From contig NC_079488.1 in assembly GCF_020520425.1 (NCBI RefSeq), forward strand, positions 29,565,247-29,629,246: DNA of 64,000 bases. Reading direction: 5' to 3'. A model generated the notes under the pieces. The model was not told where the DNA came from and searched no databases. It saw only the letters and a list, made by a program, of their open reading frames with translations. This DNA is from Spinacia oleracea. Lineage: Eukaryota > Streptophyta > Magnoliopsida > Caryophyllales > Amaranthaceae. The position numbers were made by a program, and so were the translations under genes. Below are positions 31,651 through 46,015 of this stretch, in pieces (the stretch's first letter is position 1; every line of letters begins with the position of its first letter).

Positions 31651-34600
31651 TTTGAATGTTATTTCACAATAGAGAGATATGTGTGTGATACACATAGGAC
31701 CAATTAAGTTTTACGTACTCCCACTAAACTTCTTATATATCTATAAGAGTCATGTACATTTTATGAAACTAAAATACTTATTAGCTTCACTAAAATACAT
31801 TTCTAATTCCCAATTGCCTGCTTAAATCTGTACTTAAATTTCATAAGCTAGCTTTCCTTTTCAAGGATTTATTTGGATCCACAAATCCTATGACATGTCA
31901 TGTACATAGTTTCTTCCAACATTTGATTGAGGAATACGTCTTGTCATCCAATTGCCATATTTACCAATATGCAATCATTGCTTGATTTATAGACTTGAGC
32001 ATTACGATTATTCATGAGGTTTCAACATAATCCATGCCATGAATTTGCTTGTAACCTTTAGCAACTAATCTAGCTTTGTGTGTGAACACAATTCCATGTT
32101 TGATGGTTTTTATCCTTAAAACAAACTTGCAACAAATAGGTGTGAAACTATTCTTGCAAATCAACAAAATAACAATTTTGTCATCAAAACATTGAGTATG
32201 TTTTATGGCCTCTAACCATCTAAAACATTGGAGTCTATATATGGACTCTAACCATTTTAGGGAATCTATATTTCGTCATAGCTTTCTTGCAAGTCACAAA
32301 CTCATTAATGACAATACTTTGACTGCAAGTTGTAGGTTTCTTCACTATCTAATAGAAGAATCTCATAGTTTCATTGACATGAACTCTATGTTTACTTGGG
32401 TATAGAACATCAAACAATAGAATATCAACAGACACTTGAAAGTCCTTTGAATATTCTGTTCTCCTTGAAGCACTTGTAAATTCTTCTAAGAGATGTCAAT
32501 TCTTTTATGCCACTTCTAAAGTCCTTCAAGAATAAGTTCGGATTTTCTGAAGCACTTCGAAAAGCCTCCGGAATGTCCGTTTATGTTTGTTGTTCGCCTC
32601 GAAGACTTTCGAGGTCTATTTTCTCCCACTTGTCATTTTGGAAACGAATCTCCAAAAGGACATTATTTCGAGCAAACAAACATTATGTTCTCAAAAATTC
32701 GTGGTAGAAACAATACCCTTGTGTCTCATTTGAATAAATCACAATGAAAGATATATCTATACTTGGGCCTTAGTTTGTTGAATAACAAACACTAAGCTCC
32801 CACTGAGCTTAGGAACTCTTTAGATATATTATGAAAAGATATTCTGAAATTACTTTTCAATAGCTTTGACGAATTTGGTTTAGTTTGGTGGTAGTTGAGC
32901 ATTTTGTTTAGAAATTATAGGAAAAGTCTTTATGAATCATCATTGACCGAATCAAGTACTAATTGACTTCGATCATTCCAACTTAGATATGCCATATCTT
33001 ATGGAGCTAGATCGTGAAATTACAACACACAATCATTGATGATCATTTTTTGTCTCAAGTAATCATCAACATGATCTATCCTAGATCTTTATGATTTCTT
33101 GTCAAGTGGATTTTATACTTCGGAATCTTTGAACTAGCCAAACAGATTCAAACTTATATCACATTGAGTAAATGATCCAATATTCACTCAAATCCAGGTG
33201 ATATAATAAAGTCATAAAATATTTCTTTAGCTTTGAACTCTATTGTCTAGGCGTTCTAACAATAGTCCATATCCTTTTGTTACTTTCAACTAGCTTGTCT
33301 TGAATTGATCTAGAAATCAACTAACTTTTAAAAGTCCATTAAAATAGAGCTTTTGAATGTTAACTTGTTGATATGGTCTAAGTAACAATGCCAAAGATTT
33401 GTGGAACTCAAATCAAGAGATTGATTTGAACCTGGTAAAGTTTTTATTGTTAAAGAGTTGTTTGTTTAAATCAAGCATATTGACTCAACCCGTAAATGAC
33501 CATTTCATTCAAATAAACAAACGAACATTGTTTTTGTTCTTCTAAATGTGAGTCTTTCTGTGTTTGAAAACAGAAATTTAGGTATGCTGATTATGGAACA
33601 AAATATCCATTAAGTTCCAGCCTTGAAAGGACTTAAAACAAACTAGATGACCCTACAACTAATGTAGCATTCCCATGCTTCATTTTCCACTTGCAGGTCA
33701 TTAGTGTAGCCTAGCTTCCATTGTTTGAGTTATTACCGAAGTAAGAACCTCAAGCGGTATATGATACCAAGTAAGTTTGATTGCTAGGTCACTTCTCTTT
33801 AAACATAAACTTATAGGTAGAAACGGAATTGTAAATTCCTTTCATTTGTTCCTTTGTTTTCCTATTTCTTGTACCTTTTCGTATAGCCTTAAGAACTGAA
33901 TTCTTTAGTGTTGACTTTTATACTTTGGTTAGACATGTCCAATGTCAATCCAACAAAGTTCTTACCATTTAGTTTATGTTGAATATTCTGTTTCAACTGG
34001 ATGATCTTACCAGAAGCTTCTAAAGTTCTCTAAGCATCGATCTATTCGAATGTCTAGGGACTAGACTCATTCGAGAATTAAATGGACAAAGATATTAGGT
34101 TGTTAACCATTGGTAAAGCTGAACGTTTAAACTCAATGCTTTATGATCTCAAAACTACATTGTATTTTGAATCTACAAGCACCAATCGGTTTGCCATTCG
34201 ACTTTGATATCGAAAACAACCATAAAAGTCGCTAAAAGAAACGTACATTTTAAATTGCTCGTTTTCTCTCATTTCCATGAATCATTCTTGGATTCATTAC
34301 CAATCGAGGAAATTTACTGTTGCCTTTCTAAAGGATTTACTGCAGTGAAAGATATTTAATTATAAACAATAATTAAAACATACATTGAAGCATGCAAAGT
34401 CTAAACATTTACCATGAATAATAACTTGAAAATTAAAGCAATTATGCAATTCAAACAAGTTATTAGCATTTTATTCGATTTTATTGTTCCGGCAGGTGTG
34501 AATAAAATTATTCTAAGATCCTAAAACCATTGAAGAATTAAGCACATTATGTTGACTCAATCCTAAAACATTTTAGGTAAGCAAAAACCTTTTGCTAATA

Positions 34601-37030
34601 GTCTAGAAACTACTCTTGGTTGATAGGTACGTCTAAGAACTTATTAGGTAAACCTATCGATTTTGCCACGACATAAAAGGACTCCTTACTTATATCGTTG
34701 AGTTTCACCAAAACTAACATGTACTCACAATTATTTGTGTACCTTACCCCTTTAGGACCAATAAGTAACACCTGGCTGAGCGAAAACTATTACTAGATTG
34801 ATGTAAAGGATGTCCAAGCAAGTGTTTATTTTGGCATGGCACCTTTTAACTCAATTTTTAAGTTTGGAACTTAAGGCTCTTACTATGTTGGTTGGATTTT
34901 AAGTGAACTAAAATCCTTAATCATGCAACATAATCAAGCCACAATCTCATGCATAATTAAGACATATTTAAAACAATAAATAACTTAAAGCATGCATAAG
35001 ATAAATGTGATCTAGTATGGCCCGACTTCATCTTGAAGCTTCAACTTCAAAGTCTGTCTTGAAAATGGAAACTTCGTCTTGAATTTAACCGTGGGAGGCG
35101 CCATTTTCTCCAAATAAGATAAGCTATAATTAAACTAATTACAACTATTTGATGGTACGCAGACCATATTTAAATTTAAAAATAAATTTGGTGCATTAGA
35201 CCAATTATATTCAAATTAATGGTACGCATACCATATTTTCTATCCTATTTGGGCCATACTAGTCACTTCATAACCTGCCAAACAGTACATATACAATATA
35301 TACCATTCATCCATTCATTATCATGAATGGCCCACATAATTGGTTAGTTAAAACACATTGTATGCATCACATAAATATTTGCAGCAATTAATCAAGGGCA
35401 CCAATAATCTACAAATTATTCAGTCCTTATTACTTCTAATCAAGTTGTTTAACCTTAAAGGATTTGTAGACCTAATCAAGAGTTTATGACTAAAAGGGGC
35501 TCCCACTTAAACCAATAAATTCATATGCTTTACTAATTTTAAACATAAAAATATATTTCTAGTCTAACCGGAAACATACAAATTGAATTAAAATTTAAAC
35601 CTCATATAAATTTATAATCGAATCCATTAATTTAATTTATTTCAGTTGAATTAAACGAATTTAAATTAATTCAAGATTTAATTTTAGTAAAATAATTAGT
35701 ATAAATGAAATTTATAATAATTATAATATTCAAAATTAAAATCCAAGAAAACAATTTAAATTTCGAATTTTAAATTTAATTAAAATCGTTTCCGAACTGA
35801 AAATTAAAAATTAAATTCAAAGCGCATCAATCGGGTCAAGACGAGGCCATGGGCTTGCGCCCATGCCCCGTCGAGTCCACGAGGCAGCTCGCCCCTCACG
35901 AGTGATCGCAAAGCAAGGCATGAGCAGCTGCCACGCGCAAACGCAGCAAGCCGAGCCACGCTTGCGCGCAGCATCGCTCGCTGCTTAGTAGCGCAGCAGT
36001 TGCTTGGCGAGGCTGGGCGAGGCAGCGCTCGTGCTGCGAGGCACCCCTCGCTGCCCGCGCGCGCGCGCCTGCCATGCTCGCTCGCCTTGCTCCTTCTCCC
36101 ACACGCCCATGCATCATCGCAGCACTCGACGCAAGGCAGGGCTGCTGCCTTGTGCTCGCGTGCTACTCGCCTTGCTCGCTGCATTCGTACCGCATGGGCG
36201 ACGAGCTCCCTTGCTCGTCGTCACATGCCCGCACTATACAACACCCCTTAAGGGTAACACGTAGCGTCCGTTGCTTTGTGCGTGCAAGTTTTATGAGCGA
36301 ATTGCATAAAATTAAAACTTTTATTTCCAAAATTAATGACAAATTAATAAATCATATTAATTTCATAATTTTAGGGCGAAAAATCGAAAATTTATTTAAT
36401 TAATTAATTTCCGATTAACATGGATTCAAATCTAGGTCATAAAAATTTAAAATTTAACAAAAATTAATAATTTTTATTGTGGTTTTTAATCATATGCATC
36501 TAATTAAATTATTAATTAATTATGAAAAACAAATCAATTCTAAATTATTCGAATTTCAACAAATTAATCATAATTACAAATTAGATTGTATAATTAACAA
36601 GGCTAGGCATTCAAACTTGTTAAACATATACAGTAGGTCAATCAAAAATTCAAGATTTATCAACAAGAATCGCAAATATTTAATTTAACATCTTAAATTT
36701 TCAAACTTTTGCGTTCGAAAAACTAAAACCTCCGATAAGTCATAGTTAGACTTCGAATTTGGGAATTCTGGGTTTCGGCGAAAATTATTATTTTTTGTCA
36801 AAATTTTAGAATGCCTTTTACATGCGGAATTGACACAAAAATCACTCGATTTGGTTGAGTAACGAACATTCTGCCGAAAAACTGCGTACATATAATTGAA
36901 TAAACGCAAATTGCAATTAATTAACAATTACGAAAATTAATCACCCCTTTTAATTCCTTGCAAATTTGTAATATTTAACCATGTTTATGCAATTTCGATT
37001 ATGAAAATAATAAGAGGCTCGTGATACCAC

Positions 37031-39822
37031 TGTTAGGTTATGATACATATGACAAAACATAAATCATGCGGAAAAACCTTAATGCCAGGAAACATATTAT
37101 TTACACATAATCATTTAGCATAGAATAGATGCATACACTTTGTAGCGTGCCCTCCCTAGCTGCGCCCGAACCGAACAAGAACAATTCTTTAGGACTCCAA
37201 ATGTCGTCCCTCCGTAGATAGTCCACAGTACTGTTAGGTTATGATACATATGACAATTCATAAATCATGCGGAAACAACCATTAAGCCAGGAATACATAT
37301 TATTTACACATAATCATATAGCATAGTCTAGAAGCATACTCTTTGTTGCGTGCCTTCCCTAGCTGCGCCCGAACCGAACAAGAACAAGTCTTTAGGACTC
37401 CAAGTGTCGTCCCTCCGTAGATAGTCCACAGCACGTCCGGATCCGCCTTAAGATTGACCAACTAGAATCGCCCTCAAGGTACTAATAATTTCGGCACTTT
37501 TAGGCAAGGTATGTGACTGAATTTTTCTCTCAAAAACTCACTTTGAATACTTGAAAACTCGTTATAAATTGTGAACCCAGGCCACATATTTATAGGGGTA
37601 TGGAAAGAGAATTGGAATCCTACTAGGATACGAATTAATTAAATTAGAATCCTAGTGGAACTCTTATTTAATTAATTTATCTTTTAGGATTAGGAATTTA
37701 ATCATTAAACGAATTCTATACGCTTTAGGATTCGAGTAACACACTTCGAGTAATACACTAGCACCGCACGCAGGCCTTGCGGCCCACGCACAGCGCCAGC
37801 CCACTCGTCGCAGCCCCGCGCGCGCGCCCAAGCTTCGGCTGGGCCTGGCTTTTGCGCTGGGCCTGGTCGCATGCTTGGCGTGTGGTTGTTGCGCTTGGCT
37901 TGCTGGGCGATGGCCCGGCTTCGTGCTGGGCCTTCGTCTGGCAGGCCTCGTCCGATGCTAATTCGTACGATGCGCTTCCGATTAAATTCTCGATTCCGGA
38001 ATTCATTTCCGATACGAACAATATTTAATATTTCCGATTCCGGAATTAATTTCCGTTTCGAACAAATATCTAATATTTCCGTTTCCGGAATTATTTTCCG
38101 ATTCCGATAATATTTCCGATTCAGACAATATTTCCGTTTCCGGCAATATTTCCGATTCCGGCAATATTTCTATTTCCGATAATATTTTCCGATACGTACC
38201 ATGTTTCCGTTTCCGGCAACATCTACGACTTGGATAATATTTATATTTCCGATACGATCCATATTTCCGTTTCCGGCAATATCATCGTTTCCGGAGTATT
38301 CATTTCTTGCCTGTGACGATCTCAGCTCCCACTGAAACCAAGATCCGTCGATTCCGAATATCCATAGTTGGAGTATTTAATGCCATTAAATACTTGATCC
38401 GTTTACGTACTATTTGTGTGACCCTACGGGTTCAGTCAAGAGTAAGCTGTGGATTAATATCATTAATTCCACTTGAACTGAAGCGGCCTCTAGCTAGGCA
38501 TTCAGCTCACTTGATCTCACTGAATTATTAACTTGTTAATTAATACTGAACCGCATTTATTAGACTTAACATTGAATGCATACTTGGACCAAGGGCATTA
38601 TTTCCTTCAAGTACGTCCGGATCCGCCTCAAGCTTGACCAACTAGAATCGCCCTTAAGGTAGCTTAGGATTTTCGGTTATATTAGTGCAAGTGTATGGCT
38701 GATTTTTCTCCAAAAACTTACCTTTAGAATACTTCAATCGTTTCTATAAATTATGACCCTAGGCACTTATTTATAGAGGTATGGAAAAGGAAATGGAATC
38801 CCACTAGGATACTAATTAATTAAACTAGAATCCTATTAGGACTCTGACTAATTAATTTATCCTTTTAGGATTAGGAATTTAATCATTAAACAAATTCTAT
38901 ACTTTTTAGGTTTCGTATGTGAAAACAAACTCTACACGAGCATGACCCGCAAGCGTGCAGGCCATGCCCGCGCACAGCCCACACGGCCGCTTGGCCCTCG
39001 CGAGCTACAAGCCCACGCGAGAAGCAGCAATGCTCGCAGCTGCGCGCGCTGCCACGGCCTGGCCTTGCGCTGGGCCTGGCGTGGCCTTGGCTGTTTGTGT
39101 GGCGCGCTTGGCTTGCTTGGCGATGGCCCGGCTTCGTGCTGGCCTTCGTCTGGCAGGCCTCGTCCGATTCTAATTCGTACGATACGCTTCCGATTAAATT
39201 CCCGATTCCGGAATTTATTAACAATACGAACAATATTTAATATTTTCGATTCCGGAATTAATTTCCGTTTCAAACAAATATTTAATATTTCCGTTTGCGG
39301 AATTATTTTCCGATTCCGATAATATTTCCGATTCTGACAATATTTCCGTTTCCGGCAATATTTCCGATTCCGGCAATATTTCCATTTTCGATAATATTTT
39401 CCGATATGTACCATGTTTCCGTTTCCGGCAACATCTACGACTTGGATAATATTTATATTTCCGATACGATCCATATTTCCGTTTCCGGCAATATCATCGT
39501 TTTCCGGAGTATTCATTTCTTGCTTGTGACGATCTCAGCTCCCACTGAAACCAAGATCCGTCGATTCCGAATACCCATAGATGGAGTATTTAATGCCATT
39601 AAATACTTGATCCGTTTACGTACTATTTGTGTGACCCTACGGGTTCAGTCAAGAATAAGCTGTGGATTAATATCATTAATTCCACTTGAACTGAAGCGGC
39701 CTCTAGCTAGGCATTCAGCTCACTTGATCTCACTGAAATATTAACTTGTTAATTAATACTGAACCGCATTTATTAGACATAATATTAAATGCATACTTGG
39801 ACCAAGGGCACTATTTCCTTCA
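37031..39822 (-). mobile_element. 5' LTR split by the nested solo LTR, unit 2
   Basis: The outer LTR halves are 37031-37231 and 38615-39822. The boundaries and the insertion point in the transposase are the same as in unit 1. Confidence 0.8.
37232..38609 (-). mobile_element. Solo LTR with AGTAC target-site duplication, unit 2
   Basis: AGTAC at 37227-37231 and 38610-38614 flank a 1378-bp LTR identical in extent to the unit 1 copy. The nested insertion therefore preceded the tandem duplication. Confidence 0.88.
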
Positions 39823-41503
39823 TGTAGCTCCTTTCTAATATTCAATTCCTTTAAGTCATCCCGAGCCTTAGGTCCGTCTTTTGTCTTCTTAGGAATATTC
39901 AATAACGTGCTAATCAGACTATCAAATACATTCTTCTCGATATGCATCACATCTAAAGAATGCCTAACAAATAGAAATCTCCAATAAGGAAGATGCCAAA
40001 AACCGGAACACTTCTTGTATCCCTGTTTAGGAAGGGCACCTTTATTTTTCTTCAACTTGCCAAATGTAATTTTAATGTCTTTTACTTTTTCAAACACTTC
40101 TTGGCTAGTAAAGACTTTTGGAGGACTTTCAAATTTTGTTCCCCATTAAAAGCGTTTTTCAGTTTGTGGTACGGATGATCATGAGGAAGAAATAGACGAT
40201 GATCAAAGTAGACATTTTTTCCCGATGCTTTTACCCACCTTCCCTTCCAATTACCATCTTCACATATAGGACACACACATTCTCCTTTCACAGTATAACC
40301 AGAAAGATTACTATATGCTGGATAATCTTGCATAGTGTAGAATAACATGGCTCTTAAATTGAACATTTCATTCCGACTTCCATCAAACACTTCAACCCCT
40401 TTTTCCCACAATAACTTTAAATCGTCAATAAGAGGTGCCAAGTACACATCAATGTCATTTTCTGGCTGTTTTGGCCCAGATATAAGAATTGACAGGATAA
40501 TATACTTTCTTTTCATACATAAGGAAGGAGGTAAGTTGTAAGTCACTAACATGACCGGCCAAGTACTATAGGTGCTACTAAGGGAACTATATGGATTCAT
40601 ACCATCAGTAGACAATCCAAGGCGTAGGTTTCTTTCTTTTTTACCAAAATCATCGAACTTTCCATCAATAAATTTCCATTGCGGAGAATCAGCTGGATGT
40701 CTTAGTAACCCATCATTTTTTTTCCGACCAAATTTATGCCATATCAACTTCTCTATATCTCCTGCATATGCATACATTCGTTTGAACCTTTGTATTATTA
40801 GAAAGTACCACAAAACCTTAGTCGAAACTCCTTCCTTTTTCTTGTACCTCGAGTCATTGCACTCAGGGCAATTCTTTAAAGCTTCAAATTCAACTTGATA
40901 CAGTATGCAATCGTTAGGACAAGCATGATTTTTTTTGTAATTCAAGTCTGTTGTGCACAACATCTTTTTTGCCTTATATGTACGGCTAGGTAAAACATTT
41001 TCGGGTGGAAGTGTGTCTTTAAACACCTTAAGGAACGCCATAAAACACTGATCCGTCACACTATGACCCACCTTCACATTGTAAATCTTAACTATAGTCG
41101 ATAGTTTTGTGTACTTACTCTCTTTGAATAAGGGCAGTTCAGAATCAGTCAACAATTCCTCTATCACCTGAGGATCATTATCAACTATTTCATGAAGTTT
41201 ATCCATCATTTCCTCCAAGGTACCACCCTCATCCGTATTATCGCCTTGATGGGCAGAAGTTTCTTCCCTTTTTTCACCATGACGATACCAATGAGTATAT
41301 GTTATATCAAATTCCCATTTACTCAAATGGTTGAGTATTTCGTCAACTTTGTGATGCATAAGATTGTGACACATATAACAAGGACAAGGCAACCTATCAC
41401 GACCTTCACTATTATTATCCAAAGAAAATTTGAGAAATTCCATAACTCCAGCTTTGTATTTTGGGTCCCCCAATTTTGTTGTTGTTATCCAACTTCGATC
41501 CAT
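39823..41503 (-). pseudogene. CACTA transposase N-terminal part, frameshifted, unit 2
   Basis: A 473-codon frame (40082-41503) plus the shifted continuation to the LTR edge, as in unit 1. It carries the same one-base loss (about 40131-40137). Differences from unit 1 include MMDKLHE for MMDQLHE and MLFYTM for MLFCTM. Confidence 0.85.
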
Positions 41504-43435
41504 TTCTACAAACTAGTAAGTTCCGTAAAAATAAAACTCATAATTGTAAATACCATATAAAATGCAATTAAGGGCATTGGGTCCTTATCGAACATGAACC
41601 CCCTTTATAATAAGTTTAGACATACTCAAATGTTAAAAAAAAAGTTCAAATAGTTTAAGGTATGAATCAAGGTACGATAATTTAAGGTATGAATCAAGCC
41701 ATAATTATACCAAATCTTTCAGAATTTGTTTAAATGCATATAAGGCAGATTAAACATTCATTAGGAAGGAGATTAAACATTTATTAGGCAGATTAAACAC
41801 TTGAGCATGATAATTTAGGAAGGAGATTAAACATTCATTAGGAAGGAGATTTAACATTCATTAGGCAGATTAAACAGGAGATTAAAATAAGAAAAAATAA
41901 CGTAATGCCAGAACTCCAGCACTATCAGTCTGTCACCAACCCAGCATAATGCCAGTAACAGAACCCACAAATATCAGAAAATCCTAACACAATTTGTTTC
42001 TTTCAATTTTTCTTTCAAGGTAATATCAAAATTTTCTTATTTCTTTCAAATTCATTGAAAATCTATTCTAATACGAATTACAACAAGAATTTCATAGTTA
42101 GGCATTACAATCTGATAATTAATAATATTGAAAGGATAAATTAGTATAACAAAATGCTAACCTCGAAATTCAAAGGGGTAGAATGTTGCTTGCGGTTGCC
42201 GTACAATCTCGACGGTAGTGGTGGTGGCGCAGTTTGGGGTCGGCGCAGCTTGGGGTCGGCGGTGGTGGTGAATTAACGGTGATTGCAGTTTGTGAGTAAT
42301 AAGGAGTAGATAAGACTAATTAATAAGGTTTTGCAGAGTTTTGCGAGAGACAGAGTTCTCAATTTTGAGTTTTTTAGATATGCCGCCTAATTTCCCAAAT
42401 TTTGGTTAGTTACTTTTTTTAATTTTTTAATTGGCATATACTACACACTAGCACGTGACTTCTCTTTATGTTGTTACTTTTTTTTTAATTGGTATATACT
42501 ACACGGTAGCACACGGTAGCACGTGACTGCTATATGTTATTAGCTTTTTTTTTTAATTTTTCAGGATAAAAATATATATAACAGTTAAGTCTCCTTGGCG
42601 CTCTATATTCTTTTTCACATGAAACTGTCAACACAAATAACCACTCTATATAATCCCGTGAAACGCTTATCACACTTGATCGTTTTATATTCAACGTTTC
42701 TTATTCCTATTTTTGTATTAGTGCATCTACTTTGTAGAGATTTTGCCTGACCTATTCTCTGATTTATAGAATGGCATTGACAATTCCTCTGTATCAATTT
42801 ATTGACAATGCAATCCAAGAGTAATAGCAATGTAAAGAGAGGTGACATAGTGAACCACCTCCCTGGCTTTTTTTGAGGTTTCTGCCCTTTTTTTCATAAA
42901 TTGATGGTAATTTCATAATGATTTTAATATTTTGGAAAATGTAGTTTCTTTGGGATTTAGTTGTATAAGCAATTTTGGAAAAACCAGTTCAAGTTTTGAA
43001 GATGTGAATTTGGATGCGTTAAGAAGGGCATTAGATGGTATATTATTCTATCTATTTGATGATGCATTTATATGAACAAAGCAAACCTGCAAATATTTTT
43101 ATTAGAGTTGATTAATTGAATTTGGTTTATGTAGAGTATGATTTTTTATGTTGAGCTTATCCTAATACACGGTTTTGGAGCTAGCTGTTTTTTAGCTATT
43201 GTACTCGATCTAGGATGATCAACCATTTCCCCTGTTGCAATTTTTAATCACTCAAAATAATACTAGATTAATATATTAATTTGTTCATAAATGTATGTTC
43301 TTGCATATTATCATAAATAGAACTGAATTGGAAGTTGATTTTTTTCCCGTGTTTGTTTTTTGCAGATTTATGTACGAAACAGAGTGCAATTGCTAGAACA
43401 CAAGCAGATTCTATTTCTTAAGTTATAGTTTTTCA
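41504..43435. other. CACTA upstream region and flank, unit 2
   Basis: Non-coding. It holds the subterminal repeat block (41728-41885), the G-rich stretch and the doubled G-box repeat (about 42420-42560). There is no supportable gene. Confidence 0.5.
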
Positions 43436-44196
43436 TCCTTTTCTATAACCCTTATAAAAGCAAGAAGTTGGAGTTTGGAACAGTAACTTTGTTTAAACTA
43501 CCTATTTTACCCTTATTTTGTTGCCACGTTAGTCCTCCTTTCTCTGCCACATTTAACCTACTATCTTTGCTCTGTTCTCCTCTCCCTCAGTAATGCCGGC
43601 CAGAAATACCTCCTTCCTTTTCCATATGCGATCTTCTCATCTCCCTCAGTGCGATCTTCTCATCTCCCTCAGTAATTGCACCGAGGAAAACTCACCAGCC
43701 AAGCCAAAAATGAATTCGCCCCTGTCTTCTTTCATTCTCCTCCTCAGTAATTGCTCTGTTCTTTTTCTTTTGAATTGCAAAAAATGAGGCAGAGGATAGC
43801 CTGCAATCGTAGTCGAGCTCGGATTTCGTTCTCTCTTTTTTCAGTCTCCCCCAATAGCAAAACACCTATCCTTTGAATTCAGCTCACAAGTACGAAACTC
43901 ATCAAACTACAACGAGAATCAAATGGAGTCGATTCAATTTATATGGATACGAAGATGAAGAAAACGCAGAAGAAGATCGAAGCTTGGATTTGTTAATTAG
44001 GTTTGTGGAAAATATCTTCAGAAAGGTCTCCAAATGAGCTCGTCATTAAAGCTGTGAGATCAGTTCTTCCTATTGCTATTTCCACCAAATTGGTGCGTCT
44101 TTCGTTGCTTTCTTTTCAATTTTAATTCTCTTTGTTTTTATTAAAATTGTCAAATATTACATTTCAATAGTTTGTTCAATTTCATTTGGTTGTTCA
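43436..44196 (+). mobile_element. 5' remnant of Helitron 1, unit 2
   Basis: The first ~760 bp of Helitron 1 (copy of 14081-14840), cut off by the 12.45-kb deletion. No captured gene remains. Confidence 0.8.
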
Positions 44197-44205
44197 TTTC
44201 AATAG
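44189..44205. other. Deletion junction of unit 2 with templated insertion
   Basis: Left of 44196 the sequence follows unit 1 up to 14840; from 44202 it follows 27294 onward (shared ATAG). Between them is TTTCA. The string CATTTCAATAG across the junction (44195-44205) duplicates CATTTCAATAG at 44160-44170, 35 bp upstream. Confidence 0.85.
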
Positions 44206-44601
44206 CCCAAAAATAATGTTGAATGCCATATACTTAGCTTATTCCGGATATTAATTTTTGAAACTTGTTTGATGCAAACATTAATTTTTTTTTTCACTAT
44301 TAATTTTCGAAACTTGTTTGATGCAAACATTAATTTTTTTTTTCACCATTGCAGGTAAACTCTGTCATCAAAGTTATCGGAGCACTTTAAAAGATACCAG
44401 TAGTTCAATTAAGCTTTTGAAACAAGTTCTACCCTTGAGCTTGATTGTTAACCTTGGATCAACCTTTTAGATGCTCTTTTTTCTCGGAAATATGTAAATA
44501 CTCTGTACACGAAAGTATTACGTTTGTGCAGAAAAATATCAATATTATCCAAAAAAATATTTATGCTTAAACCACGTGCAAAGCACGTGCACTGCACCTA
44601 G
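44202..44601 (+). mobile_element. 3' remnant of Helitron 2, unit 2
   Basis: Copy of 27294-27692 with the tandem 50-bp repeats and the CACGTGC hairpin and CTAG end (44598-44601). The MITE and the 5' end are gone. Confidence 0.85.
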
Positions 44602-45263
44602 TTTTATCTAGAAAAGGATATGAAAAGAACTTTCCCATTGTAATTGACATCCCACAATTCTAGGAATTAACCCAAAATACCAAATCAAAATAAACTGATT
44701 GTATGAAATTTCAGCCAGAATATAATCACTCTGTGTATTGTTTAAACGTTAAAATACAAATATTGAACAATAAACAATTTGATTTTTTTAGTAACTAGGA
44801 TCGAACCGCGCGCTATCGCGCGCGTATGTCCACCGGAAAACCTGATGAATTTTGGCCTCCTAAATCAAACACGATACAAACTAAGGAAATGACATTTATT
44901 TTTTGTTCTGATTTGTAATTTCCAATAAAAACTGACCCGATCTAAGTTATAAATCCAGATTGTAGCACGTGGTCGAGCTAAGGTCGCACATAATCTCATG
45001 AAACTACATCATTATGGTTGACGTTTGTGAAGGGAGATACAAGAATAAAGCGTAATAAACGTGTATTAATTAACGGACTGCTAAATTGTGATGCAAGATC
45101 TTTGGCGATCATAAGCTGCAAGATACACTCAAACTTAAGGTGTCCTACATCACATTAAAATGGCAACTTCAAGGAGATCATCAGTGAAATTGGAAAGATA
45201 TACTCAAACTTAAGTTGTCCTACATCATAAATAACTTGGATAGATGTGGATCAAGTTTAATCA

Positions 45264-45679
<416 letters not shown>

Positions 45680-45767
45680 TTAAATTTTTCAGGAATAAGA
45701 CTTGACAATGAACATAGTATCATGCATCGGACATTAAACATTTTCCACTCCAGCAAAATATATTCCC

Positions 45768-46015
45768 CTGGTAGTTGGTCAATGCTAAGGTAGCTGCTGC
45801 CTGCCCATTTGTCGAGCGTTTATTATTGAAAAGCAAATTAGTGTTGTTGCCCATATTAGGCTTATTCATCCATAGCTGCTGCATTGCCATAAATTTATTG
45901 ATAGTGTTCCTGTAAGTGGGCAGACCTTGACCACCAGCAACCTGCTCCATTTCCTGCATCCTTTGCATCTGTAGCTTAGAAGCAGAACTATATCGAGGAT
46001 AACTTTTCAAGCCCT
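45768..46015 (-). pseudogene. Inverted SEUSS fragment, unit 2
   Basis: Same exon as at 28860-29107, same residues; the partner exon is deleted. Confidence 0.85.

Larger units (their letters stand above)
31655..39822 (-). mobile_element. Truncated copia retroelement in the CACTA transposase, unit 2
   Basis: Copy of 2300-10467. The decayed reverse transcriptase trace is at about 31685-32115, the GC-rich island at 35820-36260 and the primer-binding site at 37014-37029. The interior from 32116 to 35820 and from 36260 to 37010 shows no supportable gene. Confidence 0.7.
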
